A program made the position numbers and the translations under genes. Shown piece by piece: positions 37,518 to 46,407 of a stretch of DNA of 64,000 bases. How positions within the stretch are numbered: the first letter of the stretch is position 1; every line of letters begins with the position of its first letter. The notes under the pieces are model-generated. The model worked only from the letters and a program-made list of their open reading frames with translations, had not been told where the DNA came from and made no database searches. Origin of the DNA: Colwellia piezophila ATCC BAA-637 (GTDB taxonomy: Bacteria; Pseudomonadota; Gammaproteobacteria; Enterobacterales; Alteromonadaceae); contig NZ_KB905176.1 of NCBI RefSeq assembly GCF_000378625.1, positions 2,887 to 66,886 on the forward strand, given 5' to 3'.

Positions 37518-39038
37518 ATGATTTATGCAAATCCCGGCTCAGAAAAGGCTCTAATTACCTTCAAAAAACGTTATCAAAACTTTATTGGTGGCCAGTGGGT
37601 TGAACCTCAAAATGGAAAATACTTTGATAATATTAGTCCAATCAATGGGCAAGTATTTTGTCAAATCCCACAATCTGATCACCTTGATATTGAACTTGCC
37701 CTCGACGCGGCACATAAAGCAAAAGATGCCTGGGGTACTACATCGGTAACTGACCGCTCAAATGCTTTATTGAAAATTGCTGACCGCCTTGAACAAAACT
37801 TAGAATTACTTGCTGTTGCCGAAACGTGGGATAACGGTAAAGCAATAAGAGAGACCTTAGCGGCAGATATTCCTCTGGCCGTTGATCACTTCCGCTACTT
37901 TGCTGGCTGTTTACGCGCACAAGAAGGCTCATTAGCTGAGTTAGATGAGAAAACTGTTTCTTATCATTTTCATGAACCTTTAGGTGTGGTTGGTCAAATT
38001 ATCCCATGGAACTTCCCCATCCTTATGGCGGCTTGGAAGTTAGCGCCCGCATTAGCGGCAGGTAACTGTGTCATATTAAAACCTGCAGAGCAGACCCCCG
38101 CTTCAATTTTAGTATTGATGGAGTTAATTGAAGACATTTTGCCGGCAGGCGTACTCAATATTGTTAATGGTTTTGGCGCTGAGGCAGGAGCAGCATTGGC
38201 TAGCAGTACACGCATAGCTAAAATTGCTTTTACGGGTTCAACACCTGTTGGTCAAAAAATAATGCAAGCCGCGGCAAAAAATATTATCCCGTCAACGGTA
38301 GAGCTTGGCGGTAAATCGCCAAATATTTTCTTTGAAGATGTGCTTGATCATGAAGATGAGTATTTAAGTAAATGTATTGAAGGCGCTGTACTTGCCTACT
38401 TTAACCAAGGTGAAGTATGTACCTGCCCATCACGTTTATTCGTTCAAGAAGATATTTATGATAAATTTGTCGAAAAAGTCATCGAACGCACTAAAGCGAT
38501 AACTCGCGGTAACCCCTTAGATACAACAACCATGGTGGGCGCACAGGCATCAAAGCAGCAGTTTGATAAGATCTTAAGTTATATCCAAATCGGTAAAGAT
38601 GAAGGCGCGGAAGTACTTATGGGTGGTAACGTTGAACAATTAACCGATGAACTTAACAGTGGTTTTTATATTCAACCGACCTTACTTAAAGGTACAAATG
38701 ATATGAGGGTCTTTCAAGAAGAAATTTTTGGCCCTGTTATTTCAGTCTGCACTTTTAAAGATGAAGCTGAAGCACTTGAGTTAGCAAATAGTTCTGAATT
38801 TGGTTTAGGTGCGGGTGTTTGGTCACGTGATATGAATCGCGCTTATCGCATGGGACGTAAAATTCAAGCGGGCCGTGTTTGGACTAATTGTTACCACATC
38901 TACCCTGCCCATGCTGCCTTTGGTGGTTATAAAAAATCGGGTGTGGGTCGTGAAACCCATAAAATGGCGTTAGAACAATATCAACAAACCAAAAATTTAC
39001 TGGTAAGTTACGATATTAACCCTCTGGGTTTTTTCTAA
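37518..39038 (+). CDS. aldB: NAD(P)-dependent aldehyde dehydrogenase, AldB/ExaC type
   Basis: This is a 506-residue class of aldehyde dehydrogenase oxidising short aldehydes such as acetaldehyde. The cofactor motif [12 protein letters not shown], the general base in VELGGKSPN and the catalytic Cys C301 in [11 protein letters not shown] are visible. GEVCTCPSR and the ending [17 protein letters not shown] are typical of the AldB/ExaC group. AGAGGAAA precedes the ATG. A divergent AraC regulator lies upstream and a terminator downstream. The exact substrate is uncertain. Confidence 0.9.
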   Translation: MIYANPGSEKALITFKKRYQNFIGGQWVEPQNGKYFDNISPINGQVFCQIPQSDHLDIELALDAAHKAKDAWGTTSVTDRSNALLKIADRLEQNLELLAVAETWDNGKAIRETLAADIPLAVDHFRYFAGCLRAQEGSLAELDEKTVSYHFHEPLGVVGQIIPWNFPILMAAWKLAPALAAGNCVILKPAEQTPASILVLMELIEDILPAGVLNIVNGFGAEAGAALASSTRIAKIAFTGSTPVGQKIMQAAAKNIIPSTVELGGKSPNIFFEDVLDHEDEYLSKCIEGAVLAYFNQGEVCTCPSRLFVQEDIYDKFVEKVIERTKAITRGNPLDTTTMVGAQASKQQFDKILSYIQIGKDEGAEVLMGGNVEQLTDELNSGFYIQPTLLKGTNDMRVFQEEIFGPVISVCTFKDEAEALELANSSEFGLGAGVWSRDMNRAYRMGRKIQAGRVWTNCYHIYPAHAAFGGYKKSGVGRETHKMALEQYQQTKNLLVSYDINPLGFF

Positions 39039-39093
39039 CTCAGTTAATCCAAACTAGGCTAAGCCAAACGAGTTTAAATACATAAGTATTTAC

Positions 39094-39133
39094 ATAATGC
39101 CCATATCACATTAGTGATATGGGCATTATTTTT
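39094..39133 (+). terminator. Terminator after aldehyde dehydrogenase
   Basis: AATGCCCATATCAC, loop ATTA, GTGATATGGGCATT form a perfect 14-bp stem followed by ATTTTTC, about 55 nt past the gene. Confidence 0.9.
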
Positions 39134-39209
39134 CTGGCTAACCGCTAGCTAATTGCTGATAATGCTAATCATAAACCTTCTCTATCATTCAAGAATTAGC
39201 TATAAATTT

Positions 39210-40028
39210 ATGAGTAAAAAATTTTACGTCATCTGGAAAGGTGCAAAAACCGGTGTTTTCACTACTTGGCCTGAAGTACAGCAACATACTGCCGGTCGCT
39301 CTGATGCACAATACATGGGTTTTGAATCAAAAAGTGCCGCCGAGCAAGCGTTTGCTTCAACTTATACCAAAGCATTAATGCAACGTTCTTTAAGTAAAAA
39401 TAGCGGAGCAAGTGCTGCGTCACCCTCTAGCCGGAAAACTACGAGCAAAACAGCGAGTAAAAGTACTGGTGCTAAAACGGCAACTATAAGCCCTAATGGC
39501 CCAAGTGATATTGAAATATATTGTGATGGTGCATGCTCACCTAATCCTGGAAAATCAGGCACCGGCCTAGCGGTTTATGAACTAGGTAAAGTTACCTCTT
39601 TGTATTACGGTTTGTATCAGCCAAACGGTACCAATAATACTGCCGAGTTAAACGGTTTACTTTCTTCATTTCAAATAGCGCAGCACTTTATTGATAAAGA
39701 TAAAGAGCAAAGTATTTGTATCCTCTCTGATTCAAAATATTCAATTGACTGTATCACTAAGTGGGCAAAAGGTTGGCAAGCCAAGGGGTGGACTCGTGGA
39801 AAAGGCGAAGAAGTCAAAAACTTAGCGCTAGTACAACAATGTTATGCGCTTTATAAAACCATGCACACTAAGATCACTATTCGTCATGTTAAAGCCCATG
39901 CCAATATAGAAGGTAATGAATTGGCCGATAGAATGGCCGTATTAGCCAGAAAAAAACACCAAGAAGCTATGATACGTTATAGCGAGGAAATTAACATCAA
40001 AGCTCTTCTTGCCCTCGAATCTGGTTAA
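39210..40028 (+). CDS. rnhA: Ribonuclease HI with N-terminal viroplasmin domain
   Basis: This is 272 residues from the ATG at 39210; an upstream in-frame start adds 19 residues that do not match the family. A viroplasmin/Cauli-VI RNA-hybrid-binding domain occupies about 1-50 (KKFYVIWKGAKTGVFTTWPEV). A Ser/Lys/Thr-rich linker leads to the RNase H domain (about 105-255) with the acidic residues of YCDGACSPNPG, NTAELNGLL, LSDSKY and GNELADRMA. It cuts RNA in RNA-DNA hybrids. This eukaryote-like layout also occurs in many bacteria. Confidence 0.92.
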   Translation: MSKKFYVIWKGAKTGVFTTWPEVQQHTAGRSDAQYMGFESKSAAEQAFASTYTKALMQRSLSKNSGASAASPSSRKTTSKTASKSTGAKTATISPNGPSDIEIYCDGACSPNPGKSGTGLAVYELGKVTSLYYGLYQPNGTNNTAELNGLLSSFQIAQHFIDKDKEQSICILSDSKYSIDCITKWAKGWQAKGWTRGKGEEVKNLALVQQCYALYKTMHTKITIRHVKAHANIEGNELADRMAVLARKKHQEAMIRYSEEINIKALLALESG

Positions 40029-40113
40029 ATGGTTCTGAAACTAAGCCGTTCACAATTTAAGCGAGCCTAATTAAACTTATTTAAAACTAAACTGACTTAA
40101 TACTAAGCTGACT

Positions 40114-41382
40114 ATGCCCATTAATATCCTGATTACTCTCGCGCTTTTATTGTTAACGGCCTTAGTGCTTTCGCGAATATTTACCCTACCGAGAAATATC
40201 TGGTTATTATTTATTTCTCAGCCGCTAGTGATGTCAGCTTCGTCCATTATCGTTTTTATTGGCGGTATATTATCGAGTAAGATGGCCAGCGATCCCTCTC
40301 TGGCCACCCTCCCCTTAACACTCATGATTCTAGGTGTAGCCGCCGGCTCTATTCCTGCGGCTATGTTAGCAAAAAACAAAGGTCGAAAGTTTGCTGTTTA
40401 TACCGGTTTAAGTTTTTCGTTGACGGCGGCTATCATAGCGATATTTGCGGCAAAATTGGCTGTGTTTGAACTATTTTGTTTTGCTAGTTTACTGATTGGT
40501 GTCGGTGGATCCTTCGGTCAACAATTACGCTTCGCCGCGATTGAAAGTAGCTTAAAGAGCGACGATGTACCTAAGATATTATCTATTTTGATGCTAAGTG
40601 GTGTTTTCGCCGCCTTTTTAGGCCCTGAAGTAGCCGTAGTGGGTAAAGATTTACTCAATTCTCCTTTTGGTTATGCTGGTTCATTTTTATTACTCGCAGT
40701 GCTGACTATTTGTTCCATGGTAATAATGTCGGCTTTTAAAAATCCGACAATCAATGAAGATGAAACCGTTGGTGAAGCAAGGCCGTTAAGCGAAATTGTT
40801 AAACAACCTATCTTTTTGATTGCCATCGGCACTGCCACCATTGGCTTTGCCCTGATGAGTTACTTAATGACGGCAACCCCTATTAGTATGCATAACATGC
40901 AAGGCCACAGTTTAAATGAGACCAAGTGGGTTATTCAAAGCCATATTGCTGCCATGTACTTGCCGTCGTTATTTACCCCTTGGTTAATAAAGTACATCAA
41001 ATTAAAAGGGCTTATGTTCATCGGTACTTTAGTTTACGGGGTAGTCGCCTTTATCGCACTTTCTGGTCATGAAGTGATGCATTATTGGTGGGCCTTAGTA
41101 TTACTAGGCATAGGCTGGAACTTCTTATTCCTAACAGGTACTTCACTGCTACCACAAAGTTATCACGCCAGCGAACGACATAAAGTACAAGCGACCAATG
41201 ACTTTGTTTTATTTGGTTTTCAAGCCGCAGCATCACTGTTAGCAGGTTGGGTATTATTTAACGCTGGATGGCATTGGGTAGTAATAACCAGCATACCTTT
41301 TATCTTGGTACTTTGTGCGGTGATAGCCCTTTATCATAAACACCAAAAATCGATATTGCTAAAGTCAGCAGAAACAAATTAA
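40114..41382 (+). CDS. Major facilitator superfamily transporter
   Basis: This is a 422-residue inner-membrane protein with about twelve hydrophobic segments and a loop of charged residues near the middle (about 208-228). It begins MPINILITLALLLLTALVLS. The first-half cytoplasmic loop AKNKGRKFA is the MFS motif-A equivalent. The substrate is not evident. It stands between rnhA and a decayed amidohydrolase gene. Confidence 0.82.
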   Translation: MPINILITLALLLLTALVLSRIFTLPRNIWLLFISQPLVMSASSIIVFIGGILSSKMASDPSLATLPLTLMILGVAAGSIPAAMLAKNKGRKFAVYTGLSFSLTAAIIAIFAAKLAVFELFCFASLLIGVGGSFGQQLRFAAIESSLKSDDVPKILSILMLSGVFAAFLGPEVAVVGKDLLNSPFGYAGSFLLLAVLTICSMVIMSAFKNPTINEDETVGEARPLSEIVKQPIFLIAIGTATIGFALMSYLMTATPISMHNMQGHSLNETKWVIQSHIAAMYLPSLFTPWLIKYIKLKGLMFIGTLVYGVVAFIALSGHEVMHYWWALVLLGIGWNFLFLTGTSLLPQSYHASERHKVQATNDFVLFGFQAAASLLAGWVLFNAGWHWVVITSIPFILVLCAVIALYHKHQKSILLKSAETN

Positions 41383-41437
41383 CGTTATAAAAATTTAGTT
41401 TCCCTATTCCGTACAATTAATTTATCACAGAGAAAAA

Positions 41438-41804
41438 ATGAAGCTTTCAGAACAAGTATTTTCATTGCTAATTTCCAGCGCTGTGGCCGTGATTTGGCTT
41501 TAACAGCCAAGCGGCTGAGCATGCAGCTAACGCTGGCGTGGACCGCAGTAAATCGAGTAACCATCAACGGTAATAAAACATAGCCGGAGAAAAGTTCACG
41601 GTTGATGAGGCGCTTCGAGCCATAACTATTGATGCCGCTTGGACTAAGCGTTGGGAAGATAAAATAGGTTCTATTGTCGCGGGTAAAAATGCTGATTTTG
41701 CTATATTAGAACAAGACCCCTACCAAGTAGATCCTAAAAAGCTTAAAGATATTAAAATTTGGGGTACAGTGTTTGAAGGTAAAAAGTATCCAGTAAAGCA
41801 TTAA
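41438..41804 (+). pseudogene. Remnant of an amidohydrolase-family gene (internal deletion)
   Basis: Two ends of a secreted metal-dependent hydrolase remain. The 5' part codes MKLSEQVFSLLISSA, a signal peptide broken by a frameshift, then NSQAAEHAANAGVDRSKSSN. The 3' part (41583-41804) codes EKFTVDEALRAITIDAA, WEDKIGSIVAGKNADFAIL and VFEGKKYPVKH before TAA, which is the classic C-terminus of YtcJ-like amidohydrolases. The roughly 400-500 residues between, with the metal ligands, are missing. It cannot be active. Confidence 0.85.
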
Positions 41805-41900
41805 GCAGCTATATTGCTAAGAACAATTGACTAATAACTAATATTTTGAGTTAATCTTTGAGCGTTAAGCACGCAAAACAAAAATAAAAAGGAGATAATT

Positions 41901-42137
41901 ATGAGTGGTACAACTATGGTGGTTGTTATTGTCAGTGTCGTTTTTGGCGTTTTATATAAGATGTATAACAAACATCTCGAATTCAAAGCTAAAACAATTG
42001 CCCACAATCATGATGCTGATGGTAAAAGTGATGGTCTTAGCAAAGAAATACAAGCCCTAACCGAACGTGTACAAGTACTTGAAACTATTGTTACTGATGA
42101 GGGTTACCAAGTTAAAAAGGACATTGATCAACTGTAA
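41901..42137 (+). CDS. Small membrane protein, PspB-like
   Basis: This is a 78-residue protein with one N-terminal membrane helix (about 5-22) and a charged, helical cytoplasmic tail ending LTERVQVLETIVTDEGYQVKKDIDQL. That tail resembles the end of phage-shock protein B. A strong AAGGAG ribosome site precedes the ATG. No pspA or pspC lies nearby, so a role in envelope stress is only a suggestion. Confidence 0.7.
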   Translation: MSGTTMVVVIVSVVFGVLYKMYNKHLEFKAKTIAHNHDADGKSDGLSKEIQALTERVQVLETIVTDEGYQVKKDIDQL

Positions 42138-42168
42138 TTTTTAAGTAGACCAAGAGAGTATTCAAGCG

Positions 42169-42372
42169 ATGAAGTTAATTATGAAAACTGAGTTTGATAA
42201 CCTTAGGCTCAATAGTAAGCATGATTATGAAACCGACAGCAACGGTGATAAACAAGTCGTTAAGATTTATTGCGGAGAGCTATTAATTGCCAAAAAAATC
42301 AAACAGCATAAGTCTATTCGTTTTTTTGGCATTTCCGGCTACGAACAATATCTCACCCAAGAAGCGGTTTAG
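42169..42372 (+). CDS. Hypothetical protein, 67 residues
   Basis: This is a small, charged protein without membrane segments, starting MKLIMKTEFDN or at the second ATG (42181). I do not recognise a family. It follows the PspB-like gene by about 30 nt on the same strand and ends 10 nt from the stop of the convergent yajD-like gene. Confidence 0.55.
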   Translation: MKLIMKTEFDNLRLNSKHDYETDSNGDKQVVKIYCGELLIAKKIKQHKSIRFFGISGYEQYLTQEAV

Positions 42373-42382
42373 AAGCAGTTCC

Positions 42383-42727
42383 CTACTTCTTCAGCATTGA
42401 TTTTAAATCGGCGAACGGGTTATAGGTGGCGGTATCTTGATTGGTATCGCCCGCTTTTACTTCCGTTTTATAGTTCGCATGGTCAGTATATTTAGCATGT
42501 TCATTGTCATGACAGTAAATACACAGTAATTCCCAGTTACTACCATCGTTAGGGTTGTTGGTATGATCGTGATCCATATGATGTACGGTTAATTCTCTTA
42601 AGTTAGAAAACTCAAAAGCACGGGCACAGCGACCACATACCCAAGGGTATAATTTTAATGCTCGGTCACGATAACCTTTTTCTTGTTGTTTGTAGTTGGC
42701 ACTAGTGCCAAAGCGATCAGTGGACAT
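42383..42727 (-). CDS. yajD: HNH nuclease family protein YajD
   Basis: This is 114 residues (E. coli YajD 115). A zinc-binding HNH fold is visible: CGRCARAF, then LTVHHMDHDHTNNPNDGSNWELLCIYCHDNEH, which holds the His, Asn and His of the motif and the second CxxC. It is a probable DNA-binding or nicking enzyme; no biological role is proven. Confidence 0.92.
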   Translation of the reverse strand: MSTDRFGTSANYKQQEKGYRDRALKLYPWVCGRCARAFEFSNLRELTVHHMDHDHTNNPNDGSNWELLCIYCHDNEHAKYTDHANYKTEVKAGDTNQDTATYNPFADLKSMLKK

Positions 42728-42827
42728 AGGATTTCAGGACATAAATGAGTGAACAGTAACACTAGTGTATTGCTAAGCACTTTACTTAGCAATAGCGAGA
42801 GTTAGCAATAGCGATTACAAAGCAGTA

Positions 42828-43238
42828 CTACATATTGAGGGTATCTATTTCAACTTTAGTTTGCTGCTCTAATACTTCCAAGGTTTTCCCATGTGGTATA
42901 GGTAAACGAGTTTCCGCATCAACTTGCACAAAAACGATATCATCGGCTAAACAGATAGTCTTTTTAGTGGCTTTATTACGGACTAAACAAGTCACGGTAA
43001 TAGAAGTACGACCTACTTTTTTAGTTTCTAAACCAAACTCAACCACATCTCCTTGCATAGCAGCAGATTCAAAACTAATTTCACCAATATGCTTGGTTAC
43101 CAAACAGTTGGTTTCTAATTGGCAGATAGCGTAAATGGCCGCCTCTTCATCAATCCATTCGAGCGCGCGACCGCCAAATAAAGAATTGGCGTAATTTAAA
43201 TCGTTGGGCATCACAAGACGACGAGAAAGAAAGCGCAT
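42828..43238 (-). CDS. Acyl-CoA thioesterase, hotdog family (YciA-like)
   Basis: This is a 136-residue hotdog protein. The signature MPNDLNYANSLFGGRALEWIDEEAA (about 10-34) is the YciA/acyl-CoA hydrolase pattern, and GDVVEFGLETKKVGRTSITV completes the fold. It hydrolyses acyl-CoAs; chain preference is unknown. It is a single gene. Confidence 0.88.
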   Translation of the reverse strand: MRFLSRRLVMPNDLNYANSLFGGRALEWIDEEAAIYAICQLETNCLVTKHIGEISFESAAMQGDVVEFGLETKKVGRTSITVTCLVRNKATKKTICLADDIVFVQVDAETRLPIPHGKTLEVLEQQTKVEIDTLNM

Positions 43239-43529
43239 AATAGACCTTTGGGTAACATATTTATTTAAGTGGTATGACCTATTATAGCACTATTAATACT
43301 AGTTATTGAGTATTAGCTCTAAGAATAGGTTTGTTAGCTAATTCGCTTGTTAATAGACATAGCTTTGTCATTAAAATAACAAAACATTCTTAAATAATTT
43401 CAGGGAAGCATTTGGTTTTAAATAGTAGACTTTCATTTTAACTTACTTTGATGTAGGCTAAAAAGTAACCGATAACTCTAGAAGTACAGAGTCTTTATAC
43501 CATAGTATTAATAACTTGGAGATTACCCG

Positions 43530-44021
43530 ATGAGATGGAATTCACTTTGTTTTGTATCACTTTTTGTAGGAGCTACTGCGTTCGCTGAAATCCCTAATAC
43601 TTTAATTTCAATCCAAAGTGTTGAACTAAATAACAAAGATAAACCGATTATGAGAACTTACCAAGAAAGGTGGAACGTCTACCAAATAATTAATGAAAAA
43701 ACACAAAAAATAAAGTCAATCAATCAAAACGGCAAAGCAAAAGCGATCTACTTAGAGCCGGGGAGTTATTGCTTAAAGTCATTTAACTTGTCTGATTCAG
43801 ATAAAGTTAATATATTAAATCCCCATTGCTTTAAAGTTGTAGTAAATGTGATATCAAATACCGGGACTTTTGTCATAGGAACGAGAGTAGGTAATGATAA
43901 AGGTAGCGCTAGCAGGTTTGCTCTATTGGTTGACATGAAAGACAACTATTCAGAGTTAGAGTCTATTTTAGCGGTGACTAATTCCGTACCCGCGGTTATA
44001 TATAAATCCGAAGCTAACTAG
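43530..44021 (+). CDS. Secreted protein of unknown function
   Basis: This is a 163-residue protein with a clear signal peptide (MRWNSLCFVSLFVGATAFA, about 1-19). The mature part is beta-rich with two Cys (YCLKSF and PHCFKV) that may form a disulfide. I do not recognise a family. GGAG precedes the ATG at good distance. Its stop codon directly abuts the truncated gene at 44023, which suggests it was brought in beside that gene by a rearrangement. Confidence 0.65.
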   Translation: MRWNSLCFVSLFVGATAFAEIPNTLISIQSVELNNKDKPIMRTYQERWNVYQIINEKTQKIKSINQNGKAKAIYLEPGSYCLKSFNLSDSDKVNILNPHCFKVVVNVISNTGTFVIGTRVGNDKGSASRFALLVDMKDNYSELESILAVTNSVPAVIYKSEAN

Positions 44022-44022
44022 G

Positions 44023-44289
44023 CGGGAAAAAATCCTTGCCCAGCTTAAACACATAGAACTCACTATTGTACTGGGCAGTTATGCCCAGAAGTATCATTTG
44101 GGCAAGGCGAACGCTTCAGTGACTGACTTGGTAAAATCCTGGCAAAGCTACTGGCCAAATATAGTTCCGCTGCCACACCCTAGCCCTCGAAATAACTTCT
44201 GGCTTCACAAAAACTCCTGGTTTGAGACCGAGCTACTCCCTATACTTCGACTTCGTGTTGCCGAGTCATTAAAAGATAGTAATACCTAG
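44023..44289 (+). pseudogene. 3' fragment of a uracil-DNA glycosylase family gene
   Basis: From the base after the preceding stop, one frame codes REKILAQLKHIELTIVLGS and YAQKYHLGKA, then LPHPSPRNNFWLHKNSWFE and ELLPILRLRV before a stop. The HPSPRN motif and what follows are the C-terminal half of UDG-family proteins. No ATG begins it and the N-terminal half with the catalytic region is absent. A TTG at 44098 could start a 63-residue peptide, but that would not fold as the enzyme. Confidence 0.8.
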
Positions 44290-44426
44290 AATATAAACTT
44301 TCCCTTGGTTTAGATGTGTAATCAGCCAATGTCGGCTGCAAGTCGGGCTAATGTCAGGTAGAAATCGTCACCGACAATAACAAAAATAATGAATACTTGT
44401 GATTCAAAAGTACAGAGGTAAATTTA

Positions 44427-44906
44427 ATGATTCTCAAAGAACTGCGTATTAACCGTCACTTCTCACAAGAGCAATTAGCTCAAATGTCTGGATTAAATGT
44501 TAGGACAATACAACGTATAGAAAGCGGAAAAAAGGCGAGCTTAGAGTCTCTTAAATGTATTGCTGCTGCACTTGATGTTGATGTAACAACCTTGAATCAG
44601 GAGAAATTTATGATAGATAAAAAATCAGATAACTGGAAGAATTTACCTTTGTTATTAAAGTGCTGGTTTGTTTTTAACTTTTTACAAACCAGACCCAGTA
44701 GAAAATCAGCCTATCGCATTGAAATGATTGGCCATATAAGTGGCTTTATATTTTGCTGTTTAGGTCTTATTAGTGAAGCTGCACTCGTTGGCGGTCTACT
44801 TATGCTTGCTACGGCTTATTTATACCACGGATTGATATGGCACGGTGATCAGCATGGTATTTGGTATGATCATGAACCAAGCCACCCCCCTAAACTTAAC
44901 CAGTAG
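44427..44906 (+). CDS. XRE-family regulator with membrane-spanning C-terminus
   Basis: This is a 159-residue protein. The N-terminal 55 residues form a Cro/C1-type helix-turn-helix (FSQEQLAQMSGLNVRTIQRIESGK). A linker leads to two membrane helices (about 106-122 and 125-142) and a His-rich tail (LYHGLIWHGDQHG). This HTH-2TM layout suggests a membrane-tethered regulator. AGAGG precedes the ATG. It is the first of a run of four plus-strand genes. Confidence 0.8.
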   Translation: MILKELRINRHFSQEQLAQMSGLNVRTIQRIESGKKASLESLKCIAAALDVDVTTLNQEKFMIDKKSDNWKNLPLLLKCWFVFNFLQTRPSRKSAYRIEMIGHISGFIFCCLGLISEAALVGGLLMLATAYLYHGLIWHGDQHGIWYDHEPSHPPKLNQ

Positions 44907-44925
44907 ATGTAATGAGTAAGTGTAA

Positions 44926-45324
44926 ATGCGTATTACTTTTGTCTTTTTACTTTTCTTCATTTCACTTTACGTGAATGCAGAAAACATTAAACCCTTCACT
45001 ACAGACGGCTGTAGTGTATTTCCTGATGGCACATTTAAGCAAAATCAATTATGGCTATCGTGTTGCACTGCTCATGATTATGCTTATTGGCAAGGTGGCA
45101 CTTACCATGAAAAACTGCTGGCTGATAAAAAACTTCACCAATGTGTTGCTCAAGTAGGAGAGCCTCACATCGCCAACCTTATGCTAGCGGGTGTTCGTGT
45201 CGGTGGCAGTCCATATCTGCCTACATCATTTAGATGGGGTTATGGTTGGTCGTACCCTAGGTGGTACAAGATATTAACAGATGCAGAAAAAAAGCAGATA
45301 AAAGCGATGGAATATGACAAATAA
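44926..45324 (+). CDS. Secreted protein with phospholipase-A2-like CCxxHD motif
   Basis: This is a 132-residue protein with a signal peptide (about 1-18, ending YVNA). The mature protein has TDGCSVFPDGT and WLSCCTAHDYAYW, then C in LHQCVAQ. The CCxxHD core is the active-site pattern of secreted phospholipases A2, where His and Asp are catalytic, and DGCS/PDG could be a calcium-loop equivalent. Enzyme activity is inference. It overlaps the next gene by 11 nt, so the two are coupled. Confidence 0.65.
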   Translation: MRITFVFLLFFISLYVNAENIKPFTTDGCSVFPDGTFKQNQLWLSCCTAHDYAYWQGGTYHEKLLADKKLHQCVAQVGEPHIANLMLAGVRVGGSPYLPTSFRWGYGWSYPRWYKILTDAEKKQIKAMEYDK

Positions 45325-45883
45325 CAAACCACAAGTAATCGCGATCAGCGGAGTATCTGGCGCAGGTAAAACTACCGCGGTAAAATTTTTGGCAAAGCAC
45401 TTTACTTGCCCCTATTTACTTTTTGATGATCATACCGATAGCCATACTTACCCCCAGGATATGAAACGATGGCTTAACCATGGCGCTAACCTCGATCTTA
45501 TCCAAACACCAAAATTTGTTAGTGCATTACAAAAACTAATATCGACGGATAACAGCAGTTTCATTTTTATTGAAGAGCCTTTTGGCAGGGAGCGAGACCC
45601 AATGTCTTTATTAGTTGATTATGTCGTTTTGTTGGATCAACCATTAGAGTTATGCCTAAGCCGCATTATCAAAAGGCATACTGCTAACCTCACTGGTGAT
45701 AGTTCAGCTTCGTTAAGTTCAATGGTGAACTTCTTGGATAAATACCATGACCACTTTAGAGAAATTTACATCAGTTCCGCTAACAAAGTTCGCCAAAATT
45801 GTGATTTAATCATCTCGGGTAACCGCTCTACTAAAGAGACCACAAGTGCAATTATTGACTGGTTGAAAACAAAGGCAAACTAA
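45314..45883 (+). CDS. P-loop kinase, uridine/shikimate-kinase-like
   Basis: This is a 189-residue cytoplasmic protein with Walker A GVSGAGKTT (13-21) and an FDDHTDSHTY segment resembling the DD(F/Y)Y region of uridine-kinase-like proteins. A FIEEPFGRERDP segment and a lid with RIIKRH complete an NMP-kinase-type fold. The substrate is unknown. The start overlaps the secreted protein's end. Confidence 0.75.
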   Translation: MTNNKPQVIAISGVSGAGKTTAVKFLAKHFTCPYLLFDDHTDSHTYPQDMKRWLNHGANLDLIQTPKFVSALQKLISTDNSSFIFIEEPFGRERDPMSLLVDYVVLLDQPLELCLSRIIKRHTANLTGDSSASLSSMVNFLDKYHDHFREIYISSANKVRQNCDLIISGNRSTKETTSAIIDWLKTKAN

Positions 45884-45942
45884 CTTTTAACTCAAGTAAA
45901 CAAAATATCGCTATTTATAAATATTAACGTTAAGGGGATTAT

Positions 45943-46248
45943 ATGTCGTATGAAATACTCGTCGGTTTACATGTTTTAGATGATCTCAAATATGAGCATT
46001 ACCGCAAAGCCATGAAACCAATACTTGCAGATTATCAAGGTTATTTTGGCTATGATTTTAAAGTATCCGAGGTGTTAATTTCACCCGAAAATAGTGATAT
46101 CAACCGAGTATTTACTATAAACTTTAGCAATAAGAATAAAATGGAAGGGTTTTTCTCAGACGCTCAATACCTAGTGGTTAAAGAGCAGTATTTTGTTGAG
46201 TCGGTGGCGAGTGCCACCATCATAGCAAGTTATGAAAAAGAGACTTAA
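45943..46248 (+). CDS. DUF1330-like protein
   Basis: This is a 101-residue ferredoxin-fold (dimeric alpha/beta barrel) protein with the pattern of DUF1330: YRKAMKPILADYQGYFGYDF and a C-terminal FFSDAQYLVVKEQYF. A strong AAGGGG ribosome site precedes the ATG. The function is not known. Confidence 0.7.
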   Translation: MSYEILVGLHVLDDLKYEHYRKAMKPILADYQGYFGYDFKVSEVLISPENSDINRVFTINFSNKNKMEGFFSDAQYLVVKEQYFVESVASATIIASYEKET

Positions 46249-46407
46249 TAAGACTCTTCATAACATAACGACTCAGGGATTTTAGGCTGAAGATTCCTAG
46301 CTTACACTTCTGTCATTAATGTTGAGATTAGCTGCTTGAACCTTAAAATCGCTAAAGAGAGCAACAGACATAATCTCATTATTTATCATTCACTCAACAA
46401 GTAGCAG

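Noticed and set aside
44098-44289. A 63-residue gene starting at TTG 44098.
   Set aside because: The same frame continues upstream with clear family sequence to 44023, so the TTG is internal to a truncated gene rather than a true start.
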